From: Fimenecus sp045593555
GTDB lineage: Bacteria; Bacillota; Clostridia; Oscillospirales; Acutalibacteraceae
Direction of reading: 5' to 3'
Length of the DNA: 13,304 bases
NCBI GenBank assembly: GCA_045593555.1
Contig: JAZNWU010000013.1
Coordinates: 1 to 13,304 of the forward strand
Each line of letters opens with the position of its first letter. The first letter of the stretch is position 1. A program made the translations under genes and the position numbers. Below the pieces are notes generated by a model. That model saw only the letters and a program-made list of their open reading frames with translations. It did not search any database and was not told the origin of the DNA. Of this stretch, positions 1-6,237 are shown piece by piece.

Positions 1-50
1 GGTGTAGGTTGCTTTAGCAACCGTTAATTATCAATGGATAACAAATTTTC

Positions 51-97
51 CACCTCATCCGTCACCTGCGGTGACACCTTCCCCTCGAGGGGAAGGC
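51..97. repeat. Palindromic intergenic repeat element
   Basis: This non-coding stretch holds two palindromes back to back. One is a hairpin with arms GTCACC and GGTGAC around TGC (61-75). The other is a perfect 20-base palindrome at 77-96 centred on CTCGAG. A third short hairpin, GGTTGC-TTTA-GCAACC, lies at 7-22. From memory, similar 'CCTCATCCGTC...CTTCCCC' elements are scattered between genes in many Clostridia genomes, so this is probably a dispersed repeat rather than a site specific to this locus. No gene is seen in 1-189. Confidence 0.55.
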
Positions 98-137
98 AAC
101 ATCCCGACAAATTATAATTTGACACGACCTGTTGATA

Positions 138-166
138 TTGACTAAAAATCAAAAATGCTTTATAAT
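138..166 (+). promoter_or_regulatory. Sigma-A type promoter of the UPF0291 gene
   Basis: A -35 box TTGACT (138-143) and a perfect -10 box TATAAT (161-166) are 17 bases apart. Transcription should start near 173, leaving a short leader before the ATG at 199. A second TTGACA lies at 119-124 but has no -10 box at the right distance. Confidence 0.8.
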
Positions 167-198
167 ACATTAGCACTAAATTCAAAGGAATGTATGAT

Positions 199-411
199 AT
201 GGAACAGAAGAAGATTGACAGAATAAATGAACTTGCAAAAAAAATGAAAACAGTAGGACTTACTGAAGAAGAAAAAGCTGAACAGGCAGTCCTTCGTCGT
301 GAATATATCGACAGTTTTAAGCGTAGCCTTACAGGTCAGCTTGATAATATGTATATAGTTGATGAAAAAGGCAATAAAACAAAGGTTGAACGCAAAGGCA
401 ACAAGAAATAA
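199..411 (+). CDS. UPF0291/DUF896 family small protein (YnzC-like)
   Basis: This 70-residue protein belongs to the UPF0291 (DUF896) family, typified by Bacillus subtilis YnzC. The family signature is clear: a RINELAKK helix, the turn motif GLTEEEKAEQ, then a second helix with LRREYIDSFKRSL, followed by a short basic tail. Known members are helical hairpins of about 60-80 residues, and their molecular function is not established; some sit near SOS-regulated genes in Bacillus. An ATG at 190 is in frame, but AAAGGA (184-189) would touch it. The ATG at 199 lies nine bases after AAAGGA and gives the usual family N-terminus, so it is preferred. The gene is monocistronic: it has its own promoter upstream and a hairpin terminator at 455-497. 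No membrane segment or signal peptide is visible. Confidence 0.88.
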   Translation: MEQKKIDRINELAKKMKTVGLTEEEKAEQAVLRREYIDSFKRSLTGQLDNMYIVDEKGNKTKVERKGNKK

Positions 412-448
412 AAAATTGAATATCTTGGGGTATTAAAGACTCTGAAAC

Positions 449-478
449 TTGACTAAACCGCTAAATGTAGTGTATAAT
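449..478 (+). promoter_or_regulatory. Promoter of the topoisomerase operon, embedded in a terminator
   Basis: The -35 box TTGACT (449-454) and -10 box TATAAT (473-478) are 18 bases apart, and the start of transcription should be near 485. The -35 box abuts the left arm of the upstream gene's terminator and the -10 box occupies its loop. RNA starting near 485 lacks the left arm, so it cannot fold that hairpin. Confidence 0.75.
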
Positions 479-497
479 ATTTAGTGGTTTTTTATTA
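455..497 (+). terminator. Intrinsic terminator of the UPF0291 gene
   Basis: The arms AAACCGCTAAAT (455-466) and ATTTAGTGGTTT (479-490) can form a 12-bp stem with one G-U pair around a 12-base loop. The run TTTATTATTT follows. The hairpin ends transcription from the gene at 199-411 and overlaps the next promoter. Confidence 0.75.
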
Positions 498-530
498 TTT
501 ATTTGTATTTTATAGTAAAGGATGTAATGT

Positions 531-2516
531 ATGGCAAAGAAACCATCTTACGGTAATGAAAGTATATCTCAACTTAAAGGTGCTGACCGAGTAAGAAAGC
601 GTCCCGGAGTTATTTTTGGCTCTGACGGTATTGACGGATGTCAGCATTCAGTATTTGAAATTCTGTCAAACTCTATTGACGAGGCAAGAGAAGGTTACGG
701 TGACAAAATTGTTGTTACCCGTTTCCTTGATGGCGCAGTTGAGGTGCAGGACTTTGGTCGAGGTATTCCTGTTGACTATAATAAAAATGAAGGCTGTTAT
801 AACTGGGAATTAGTTTTCTGTGAGTTGTACGCAGGTGGTAAGTATGACACCAATGACGGCGGAAACTATGAGTATTCCTTAGGTCTTAACGGTCTGGGTC
901 TTTGTGCAACACAGTATGCATCTGAATATATGGATGCTGAAATTCATACAGGTGGTTTCAAGTATCTTCTTCACTTTGAAAAAGGTGAAATTGCAGGAGA
1001 TATGATTAAGGAGCCATATAATAAGCGTGATACAGGTTCTCGAATCCGTTGGAAACCCGACCTTAAGGTGTTTACAGACATAAATATTCCTCTTGAGTAT
1101 TATCAGGAAACAATCAAAAGACAATCTGTCGTAAATGCAGGTATCAAGTTTATACTTAAAAATCAGATTTCAGCAAATTCATTTGAAACATATGAATACC
1201 TTTATGACAATGGTATTACTGACTATGTAAAAGAGATTGCAAACGGTACAGAAATGTCCTCTGTGCAGTATTGGTCAACTGAAAGAGTTGGTCGTGACCG
1301 TGAGGATAAGAAAGATTATCGAGTAAAAATTACAGCATCTCTTTGCTTCTCAAATAAAATTCAGCTTAAAGAGTATTATCATAACTCAAGTTTTCTTGAA
1401 CACGGTGGTGCACCTGAAAAAGCATTCAGAAATGCCTTTGTTTATCAGGTGGACAATTATCTTAAGCAGAATAACAGATATGTTAAGAGCGATGCTAAAA
1501 TCAGTTATCAGGATGTTGAGGATTGCCTGATTTTAGTTGTTTCATCATTCTCAACACAGACTTCATATGAAAACCAGACTAAAAAGTCAATTACAAATAA
1601 ATTTATTCAGGATGCAATGACAGATTTCTTCCGTCAGCAACTTGAAGTTTATTTCCTTGAAAACAAGCTTGATGCAGAAAAGATTACAAATCAGATTCTC
1701 ATTAATATGCGTTCAAGAATCAAGGCAGAAAGCACAAGAATTAACATTAAAAAGACCTTGCAGACAAGTAACGATATGACAAGCAGAGTTGAAAAATTCG
1801 TTGATTGTCGTAGTAAGGATGTTAATGAAAGAGAAATCTTCATAGTGGAAGGTGACTCTGCTCTCGGTGCTTGTAAGCAGGCTCGTGACTCATCTTTCCA
1901 GGCAATTATTCCTGTTCGTGGTAAGATTCTCAACTGCTTAAAGAGTGAGTATGACAAAATCTTCAAGAGTGATATTATCACAGATTTGATTAAGGTTATT
2001 GGCTGTGGCGTTGAGGTAAACAGTAAGTCAAATAAAGATTTGTCACTTTTCAGCCTTGAAAATTTGCGTTGGAGTAAGGTTATTATCTGTACCGATGCCG
2101 ATGTTGACGGTTTCCATATCAGAACACTTATTCTTACTATGATTCATAGACTTATGCCTACAATTATCCGTGAAGGTAAGGTGTTTATTGCAGAATCACC
2201 ACTTTATGAAATTCGTTGTAAAGACCAGACATATTTCTGTTATACAGAAAAGGAAAAAGCAGATGTGTTAAATGAAATCGGCGATGCAAAATACACAATT
2301 CAGCGTTCAAAGGGTCTTGGTGAAAACGATGCTGATATGATGTGGCTTACAACAATGAACCCAAAAACTCGTCGTCTTATTAAAGTTGAGCCTGATAATA
2401 TAGAAGCACTTATAAATGAAAAATTTGAACTCTTTATGGGTGATGACTTACAAGGCAGAAAAGACTTTATCGCAGAAAATGGTCATATGTATATTGACCT
2501 TGCGGATATCTCATAA
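531..2516 (+). CDS. parE: Type IIA DNA topoisomerase subunit B (ParE-like, topoisomerase IV)
   Basis: ATPase subunit of a type IIA topoisomerase; with the next gene product it would pass one DNA duplex through another, decatenating or relaxing chromosomes. The GHKL ATPase domain spans about residues 1-200, with E43 and N46 in the helix EILSNSIDEA, D74 in the QDFGRGIP motif, and the lid segment LGLNGLGL (117-124). The transducer domain carries the QTK switch lysine (349-351). The TOPRIM domain holds EGDSA (440-444) and DADVDG (522-527), the metal and cleavage residues. The C-terminal motif is QRSKGLGEN (591-599). The length of 661 suits ParE or short GyrB. Several usually conserved positions differ: EGDSAL rather than EGDSAG, and Ser593 where an aromatic residue is usual. 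AAAGGA (517-522) precedes the ATG by eight bases. Assignment to ParE rather than GyrB rests mainly on its partner lacking a GyrA box. Confidence 0.88.
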   Translation: MAKKPSYGNESISQLKGADRVRKRPGVIFGSDGIDGCQHSVFEILSNSIDEAREGYGDKIVVTRFLDGAVEVQDFGRGIPVDYNKNEGCYNWELVFCELYAGGKYDTNDGGNYEYSLGLNGLGLCATQYASEYMDAEIHTGGFKYLLHFEKGEIAGDMIKEPYNKRDTGSRIRWKPDLKVFTDINIPLEYYQETIKRQSVVNAGIKFILKNQISANSFETYEYLYDNGITDYVKEIANGTEMSSVQYWSTERVGRDREDKKDYRVKITASLCFSNKIQLKEYYHNSSFLEHGGAPEKAFRNAFVYQVDNYLKQNNRYVKSDAKISYQDVEDCLILVVSSFSTQTSYENQTKKSITNKFIQDAMTDFFRQQLEVYFLENKLDAEKITNQILINMRSRIKAESTRINIKKTLQTSNDMTSRVEKFVDCRSKDVNEREIFIVEGDSALGACKQARDSSFQAIIPVRGKILNCLKSEYDKIFKSDIITDLIKVIGCGVEVNSKSNKDLSLFSLENLRWSKVIICTDADVDGFHIRTLILTMIHRLMPTIIREGKVFIAESPLYEIRCKDQTYFCYTEKEKADVLNEIGDAKYTIQRSKGLGENDADMMWLTTMNPKTRRLIKVEPDNIEALINEKFELFMGDDLQGRKDFIAENGHMYIDLADIS

Positions 2517-2529
2517 AGGAGGGATATGA

Positions 2530-4770
2530 ATGGCACGAAAAAAGAAACCTGTTGAAACAGAAATCACCGAAGAGCAGATGAATGCCCACATTCTCGGTGC
2601 AGGTGAGGTTGTTACACAGAAAATTACACATACAATTGAATCTAACTTTATGCCATACGCTATGAGCGTAATCGTATCCCGTGCAATTCCTGAAATTGAT
2701 GGTTTTAAACCATCTCACAGAAAATTGCTTTATACAATGTATAAAATGGGGCTCTTGAACGGTGGCAGAGTTAAGTCTGCAAATATCGTTGGTCGTACAA
2801 TGCAGTTGAATCCTCACGGTGATGCTGCAATTTACGAAACAATGGTGCGTTTGTCTCGTGGTAATGAGAGCCTTTTGCATCCTTATGTTGACTCAAAAGG
2901 TAACTTTGGTAAAGCATATTCAAAGAATATGGTCTTTGCTGCATCCCGTTATACTGAGGCAAAACTCGAATCAATTTCATCGGAACTTTTCCGTGATATT
3001 GATAAAGATACAGTAGATTTCGTTGATAACTACGATGCAACTATGCAGGAACCAACATTGTTGCCTGTAACATTCCCATCAATTCTTGTAAACTCAAATA
3101 CGGGTATTGCTGTTGGTATGGCATCTTCAATCTGTTCATTCAATCTTCGTGAAATCTGCGAAACAACAATCGGACTTATTAAAAATCCTGATTTTGATGT
3201 TATGGAAACTCTTAAAGCACCTGATTTTATCGGTGGTGCAAAGATTATTTATAACGAAGCACAGATGCGTGAGATTTATCGTACAGGTCGTGGTGGCTTT
3301 AAGGTAAGAGCAAAATATGCTTACGATAAGTCAAATAACTGTATTGATATTACTGAAATTCCACCTACAACAACTGCTGAAGCAATAATTGATAAGATTA
3401 TTGAAAAAGTAAAGTCAAATGCAATCCGTGAAATCAGCGATATCCGTGACGAAACAGATAAAAAAGGTCTTAAAATCACAATTGACTTAAAGCGTGGTAC
3501 TGATGCTGATAAACTTATGCAGAAGCTTTATAAAATGACACCGCTTGAAGATACATTCTCCTGTAATTTCAATGTTCTTATTGCAGGTGTACCACAGGTG
3601 CTTGGTGTTGCAGATTTGCTTACTGAATGGATAGCATTCCGTACAGAATGTGTAAATCGTCGTGTTTATTTCGATTTGACCAAAGCAAAGGACAAATTAC
3701 ATCTCTTGTTAGGTCTTCAGAAAATTCTTCTCGATATTGATAAGGCTATTAAAATTGTCCGTGAAACTGAAGAAGAAGCAGAAGTTGTACCTAACTTGAT
3801 GATTGGTTTTGGCATTGATAAAATTCAGGCTGAATATGTTGCTGAAATCAAACTCCGTCATTTGAACCGTGAGTATATTCTTAAACGTCTTAATGATGTT
3901 GAAGACCTGAAAAAGCAGATTGAGGATATGGAAGACATTCTTTCAAGTAAAGCACGAGTTAAGAAAATCATTGTTAATGAGCTTAATCAGGTTGTTGAGA
4001 AATACGGTAAGGACAGAAAAACTGAAATCATTTATGCTCAGGAAATCGAAGAAACTGAAGAAAGTATCGAGGAAGTTCCTGATTATCCTGTTACTCTTTT
4101 CTTTACAAAGGAAGGCTATTTCAAGAAAATTACTCCTTTGTCACTTCGTATGAGTGGTGAACATAAACTTAAAGAAAATGATGAGATTATCTCAACTGTT
4201 GAAACAACAAATAGTGTTGAACTCCTTTTCTTCACTAATAAATGTCAGGTTTATAAGTCAAGAGCAAGCGAATTTGACGATACAAAGGCAAGTGTCCTTG
4301 GTGATTTTGTAGGCTCAAAGCTTCAGATGGAAGACGGAGAAACAGCAATATTTATGGCTGTTGTCAAAGAATATAAGGGTTATATGCTCTTCTTCTTCCA
4401 GAATGGTAAGGTAGCAAAGGTTGATATTTCAGCTTATGAAACAAAGACCAACCGTAAAAAGCTTATTAAGGCTTATTCTGATAAGAGTCCAATTGTAAAT
4501 GCTATTTATGTACCTGCTGACAAGGAAGTTGTTATGAAATCAACTGCAGGCAGATATCTTCTCTTTAATTCAGGTGCAATCTCTGCAAAGACTACAAAGG
4601 ACAGTCAGGGTGTCGCAGTAATGAGCCTTAAGAAAGGCCATAGAGTAGAGTCTGTAACTGATTTTACTGACGGTATGTTTGCAAAACCAACTCGTTACAG
4701 AACGAAAAATCTCCCTGCAAATGGTGCAATACTCAGTGTAGAGGACCAAGGAGAACAGCTAACATTCTAA
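2530..4770 (+). CDS. parC: Type IIA DNA topoisomerase subunit A (ParC-like, topoisomerase IV)
   Basis: DNA breakage-reunion subunit, 746 residues. The winged-helix domain includes YAMSVIVSRAIPEIDGFKP (43-61) and the quinolone-resistance region around HGDAAIYE (96-103). Arg140 and the catalytic Tyr141, which forms the 5'-phosphotyrosyl link, lie in SRYTEAKL. The tower segment FPSILVNSNTGIAVGMA follows at about 182-198. A helical coiled-coil region spans about 385-500, and the C-terminal third is a weak beta-pinwheel with repeated blades (for example YFKKITPLSLR and VAKVDISAY). No GyrA box (QRRGGKG type) is visible, favouring ParC over GyrA. Ala99 occupies the place of E. coli GyrA Ser83. The gene follows parE by 13 bases with AGGAGG at 2518-2523, so the two are co-transcribed and probably translationally coupled. 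No convincing U-tract terminator follows it on this strand. Confidence 0.88.
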   Translation: MARKKKPVETEITEEQMNAHILGAGEVVTQKITHTIESNFMPYAMSVIVSRAIPEIDGFKPSHRKLLYTMYKMGLLNGGRVKSANIVGRTMQLNPHGDAAIYETMVRLSRGNESLLHPYVDSKGNFGKAYSKNMVFAASRYTEAKLESISSELFRDIDKDTVDFVDNYDATMQEPTLLPVTFPSILVNSNTGIAVGMASSICSFNLREICETTIGLIKNPDFDVMETLKAPDFIGGAKIIYNEAQMREIYRTGRGGFKVRAKYAYDKSNNCIDITEIPPTTTAEAIIDKIIEKVKSNAIREISDIRDETDKKGLKITIDLKRGTDADKLMQKLYKMTPLEDTFSCNFNVLIAGVPQVLGVADLLTEWIAFRTECVNRRVYFDLTKAKDKLHLLLGLQKILLDIDKAIKIVRETEEEAEVVPNLMIGFGIDKIQAEYVAEIKLRHLNREYILKRLNDVEDLKKQIEDMEDILSSKARVKKIIVNELNQVVEKYGKDRKTEIIYAQEIEETEESIEEVPDYPVTLFFTKEGYFKKITPLSLRMSGEHKLKENDEIISTVETTNSVELLFFTNKCQVYKSRASEFDDTKASVLGDFVGSKLQMEDGETAIFMAVVKEYKGYMLFFFQNGKVAKVDISAYETKTNRKKLIKAYSDKSPIVNAIYVPADKEVVMKSTAGRYLLFNSGAISAKTTKDSQGVAVMSLKKGHRVESVTDFTDGMFAKPTRYRTKNLPANGAILSVEDQGEQLTF

Positions 4771-4839
4771 TGAATAATGAATAATGAATGATGAAAAATG
4801 AATAATTAAGGTATAGTAGGGGCGATTAACGAATCGCCC
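4771..4839. repeat. AT-rich tandem repeat plus GGGCGATT hairpin
   Basis: Right after the parC stop codon, units of the form TGAATAA are repeated imperfectly (4771-4808). A perfect 8-bp hairpin follows: GGGCGATT (4820-4827), loop AACG, AATCGCCC (4832-4839). No U-run follows on either strand, so it is a poor terminator. The composition resembles short intergenic repeats common in Clostridia (recognised from memory). Confidence 0.45.
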
Positions 4840-4841
4840 TT

Positions 4842-4874
4842 AAAATAAAAAACCGACTGTAATAAACAGTCGGT
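4842..4874 (-). terminator. Intrinsic terminator on the minus strand
   Basis: ACCGACTGT (4852-4860) pairs with ACAGTCGGT (4866-4874) in a 9-bp stem with a 5-base loop. Read on the - strand, the stem is followed by TTTTTTATTTTA, a textbook U-tract. No minus-strand protein gene is evident to its right, so what it terminates is unclear; a short RNA starting in 4916-5000 is one possibility. Confidence 0.6.
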
Positions 4875-4875
4875 A

Positions 4876-4915
4876 CAGACAACCACGCAAACGCAAATTA
4901 AGCACTTGTTGTCTG
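4876..4915. other. Large-loop hairpin in the parC-secG spacer
   Basis: CAGACAAC (4876-4883) and GTTGTCTG (4908-4915) form a perfect 8-bp stem around a 24-base loop. It sits one base from the minus-strand terminator stem, so the two hairpins together could be the body and terminator of a small RNA read leftwards. I do not recognise it as a known RNA family. Confidence 0.4.
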
Positions 4916-4984
4916 CAAAAGTATTATGTGAAAATAATATATTAAAATTCATTGAAAAAAATACCACTTTTTTATAAAAAAGAC

Positions 4985-5013
4985 TTGCATTTTTCATTTT
5001 GTTGTGATAGAAT
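4985..5013 (+). promoter_or_regulatory. Promoter of secG (extended -10)
   Basis: The -35-like hexamer TTGCAT (4985-4990) is followed after 17 bases by TAGAAT (5008-5013). TG at 5005-5006 gives an extended -10 element, TGaTAGAAT. Transcription should start near 5020, giving a leader of about 35 bases. Confidence 0.6.
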
Positions 5014-5055
5014 ATCAAGGCTGTGAAATATACATGGTTTGGAGGTAGACACGTT

Positions 5056-5304
5056 ATGGCATGGTATCACATAGTTTTCGGTATAGCACTTATTGTGTTA
5101 GCAGTTTTAATTGTTGTTTTTATTCTTGCGCAGGAAGGTAATGAGCAGGGACTTGGTGCCATTTCTGGTGGTTCTTCTGAATCTTTCTTTGGTAAAAACA
5201 AGGGTAGAACAGACGAGGCAAAGAAAGCATTCCTTACAAAGATTTTTGCAGGAGCATTTTTAGTTATCGTTCTTGTAGCATCAATTGTAATGATTTTCGC
5301 ATAA
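5056..5304 (+). CDS. secG: Preprotein translocase subunit SecG
   Basis: SecG is the small accessory subunit of the SecYEG protein-export channel in the cytoplasmic membrane. The 82-residue product has the family layout: a first membrane helix (about 2-26, rich in V, L and I), a cytoplasmic loop with QEGNEQGLGAISGG and FFGKNKGRTDEAKK, and a second membrane helix (about 59-81). The conserved glycine-rich loop after helix 1 is the best family marker. A GTG at 5023 is in frame, but GGAGG at 5041-5045 sits about ten bases before the ATG at 5056, which gives the normal length. Only a weak hairpin lies between secG and the downstream tRNA-Lys gene, so the two may share a transcript. Confidence 0.92.
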   Translation: MAWYHIVFGIALIVLAVLIVVFILAQEGNEQGLGAISGGSSESFFGKNKGRTDEAKKAFLTKIFAGAFLVIVLVASIVMIFA

Positions 5305-5318
5305 TTAAAACTTAAAAT

Positions 5319-5335
5319 CCCGATAATATATCGGG
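5319..5335 (+). other. Short hairpin between secG and tRNA-Lys
   Basis: CCCGATA and TATCGGG form a 7-bp stem with a 3-base loop, seven bases before the tRNA. There is no U-run on the + strand (AATATATG follows), so it is at best a weak terminator and may instead be an RNA-processing or stabilising structure. Confidence 0.35.
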
Positions 5336-5342
5336 AATATAT

Positions 5343-5418
5343 GATCCACTAGCTCAGTTGGCAGAGCACTTGACTTTTAATCAAGGTGTCCGGAGTTCGA
5401 ATCTCCGGTGGATCACCA
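5343..5418 (+). tRNA. tRNA-Lys (anticodon TTT)
   Basis: A complete cloverleaf of 76 bases including an encoded CCA. Acceptor arms are GATCCAC (5343-5349) and GTGGATC (5408-5414). The D arm is GCTC/GAGC. The anticodon stem CTTGA/TCAAG carries the loop CTTTTAA with anticodon TTT (5376-5378). The T arm is CGGAG/CTCCG with loop TTCGAAT. The discriminator base is A5415 and CCA is at 5416-5418. It decodes AAA and AAG lysine codons. Prophage genes begin downstream, so its 3' end is a likely integration site. Confidence 0.97.
5400..5418. other. Candidate prophage attachment site at the tRNA 3' end
   Basis: Many tyrosine integrases recombine at the 3' end of tRNA genes, keeping the tRNA intact. Here phage late genes converge on the tRNA-Lys and possible integrase arm-type repeats follow it. 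The matching copy at the other end lies outside the window, so the exact core is not known; the coordinates mark the T-arm and acceptor part only. Confidence 0.4.
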
Positions 5419-5422
5419 AATA

Positions 5423-5476
5423 AAAAACCTTGCAATTCCTTGATAAATAAGGGGCTGTGAGGTTTTTGTCTTTTTT
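5423..5476 (+). terminator. Terminator of the secG/tRNA-Lys unit
   Basis: AAAAACCTTGCA (5423-5434) pairs with TGTGAGGTTTTT (5456-5467), 12 bp with two G-U pairs. The loop can form a small inner CCTT/AAGG stem. T-runs at 5463-5467 and 5471-5476 complete the signal. It begins four bases after the tRNA CCA. Confidence 0.7.
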
Positions 5477-5490
5477 AAATTTGATTTATA

Positions 5491-5558
5491 AAATGCAAAA
5501 AAGTACAAAAAAACGCATAAAAATGCACAAAAAGTTCGTATAAAAGTTCGTATAAATT
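5491..5558. repeat. Helically phased A-tract repeats, possible integrase arm sites
   Basis: About six units of 10-12 bases, each an A-run followed by a short G/C-containing word, follow one another: ATGC, GTAC, CGCAT, TGCAC, GTTCGTAT, GTTCGTAT. The last two units are an exact 12-base direct repeat (GTTCGTATAAAA spacing). Repeats spaced at one helical turn next to an attachment site are typical of arm-type sites for tyrosine integrases and also give bent DNA. No protein gene fits here. Confidence 0.5.
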
Positions 5559-5573
5559 TTGAATAAGCAAAAA

Positions 5574-5612
5574 CATAACTCTCCAAGAAACGATTGTCTT
5601 GGAGAGTATTTT
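5574..5612 (-). terminator. Terminator of the DUF6514-like gene
   Basis: ACTCTCCAAGA (5578-5588) and TCTTGGAGAGT (5597-5607) form a perfect 11-bp stem with an 8-base loop. It begins nine bases past the stop codon of the minus-strand gene at 5616-5828, and TATGTTTTTG follows on that strand. On the + strand ATTTTG follows, so it may act in both directions. Confidence 0.65.
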
Positions 5613-5615
5613 GAT

Positions 5616-5828
5616 TTAGCTGATGAAATCTTCGACAATATCGTTAAGGTGAACTAATTCAACTTGATACTCGTTTAAATCTTTAACTAAATGCTTTATG
5701 GCTTTTTTATCTGTTGAAATATCTTTTATGACCTTTTTGTGAAACAGATTTTCAGCAGCAATAATTCCATATGTTTTTATTATTCTGTTTTCGATTTTAA
5801 TGCAATGTGGAAACATAATGTATTTCAT
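5616..5828 (-). CDS. Small DUF6514-like protein, putative prophage cargo gene
   Basis: A 70-residue protein of unknown function. Its pattern, an N-terminal MKYI strand, a KTYGI segment, then DISTDKKAIKHLVKDLNEYQ and a C-terminal HLNDIVEDFI, matches my recollection of the clostridial DUF6514 family. No catalytic motif, membrane segment or signal peptide is visible. The start is firm: GGAGGTG lies about eight bases before the ATG. The gene stands apart from the lysis operon: a strong terminator (5904-5944) ends that operon upstream, a -10 element lies at 5868-5873, and its own terminator follows at once. An independently transcribed small gene between the lysis genes and the presumed attachment site is the layout of a moron, expressed in the lysogen. 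It could instead be a host gene if the attachment site lies elsewhere. Confidence 0.65.
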   Translation of the reverse strand: MKYIMFPHCIKIENRIIKTYGIIAAENLFHKKVIKDISTDKKAIKHLVKDLNEYQVELVHLNDIVEDFIS

Positions 5829-5867
5829 CTTTTTTCACCTCCAATCTGCACGGAGGCGAATATTCCA

Positions 5868-5873
5868 ATTATA
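5868..5873 (-). promoter_or_regulatory. -10 element of the DUF6514-like gene
   Basis: On the - strand a perfect TATAAT (5873-5868) lies about 40 bases before the ATG at 5828. The region 17 bases upstream holds no good -35 box (AATACA), so a sigma-A promoter is likely but weak or activator-dependent. Confidence 0.45.
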
Positions 5874-5903
5874 TAATCGGCGATTTCGAGTGTATTGTGA
5901 CAT

Positions 5904-5944
5904 AAAAAAATCCCCCTGCAGAGGTTTATGCCAATGCAGGGGAT
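5904..5944 (-). terminator. Terminator of the phage late operon
   Basis: Read on the - strand, ATCCCCTGCA pairs with TGCAGGGGGAT (one bulged G), loop of 14 bases, followed directly by TTTTTTT. It lies 12 bases past the holin stop codon and should end late transcription before the DUF6514-like gene. Confidence 0.85.
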
Positions 5945-5956
5945 GAATTTATGTAT

Positions 5957-6235
5957 TTACTTTTCGTCAGTCTTTTTTGGGGTTAAGTAACTTAATGCCT
6001 GTGTACTGTCACCGACACCTGCTGTTGTAGGGTCGATAAAAATACCGAGAACAGCAATACCGACTGAGAACAAAGCATAAGGATTTGTGACAAGGTCAAT
6101 GAGGGCTTCATATACAGCCTGCCAACTTGTGAGCATTTCAGGGGAAACACCCATTGCTGTTAAGATAACACCTAACAAACCAATCCAAAACCAAGGATTT
6201 TTAGCTCGTACTTTTAAGTTTACTTTTGTTGTCAT
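5957..6235 (-). CDS. Phage holin, phi LC3 type
   Basis: Holins form membrane lesions at a set time so that the endolysin can reach the cell wall. The 92-residue product matches the phi LC3 holin family (Phage_holin_1). It has an N-terminal NLKVRAKNPWFWIGLLGVIL segment running into the first membrane helix (about 14-32), a second hydrophobic segment (about 52-68), and the family tail DPTTAGVGDSTQALSY followed by a charged end. The ribosome binding site AAGGAG is made of the last codons of the amidase gene (KEK), eight bases before the ATG, so holin and amidase are translationally linked. It is the last gene of the late operon, followed by the strong terminator at 5904-5944. Confidence 0.9.
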   Translation of the reverse strand: MTTKVNLKVRAKNPWFWIGLLGVILTAMGVSPEMLTSWQAVYEALIDLVTNPYALFSVGIAVLGIFIDPTTAGVGDSTQALSYLTPKKTDEK

Positions 6236-6237
6236 AA

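Noticed and set aside
1691..3040. Minus-strand frames of 89-137 codons across parE and parC
   Set aside because: They are antisense to conserved topoisomerase coding sequence and do not resemble proteins.
4820..4839. Terminator for parC on the plus strand
   Set aside because: The hairpin is perfect, but TTAAAATAAA follows rather than a U-run, so it was listed as part of a repeat and not as a terminator.
4806..5018. Minus-strand 70-codon open frame in the parC-secG spacer
   Set aside because: It runs through three hairpins and the secG promoter, has low-complexity composition and no ribosome binding site of note.
5491..5558. CRISPR-like or replication-origin iteron array
   Set aside because: Units are only 10-12 bases, A-rich and degenerate, without spacers, and there is no cas or replication gene nearby. 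Integrase arm sites fit better.
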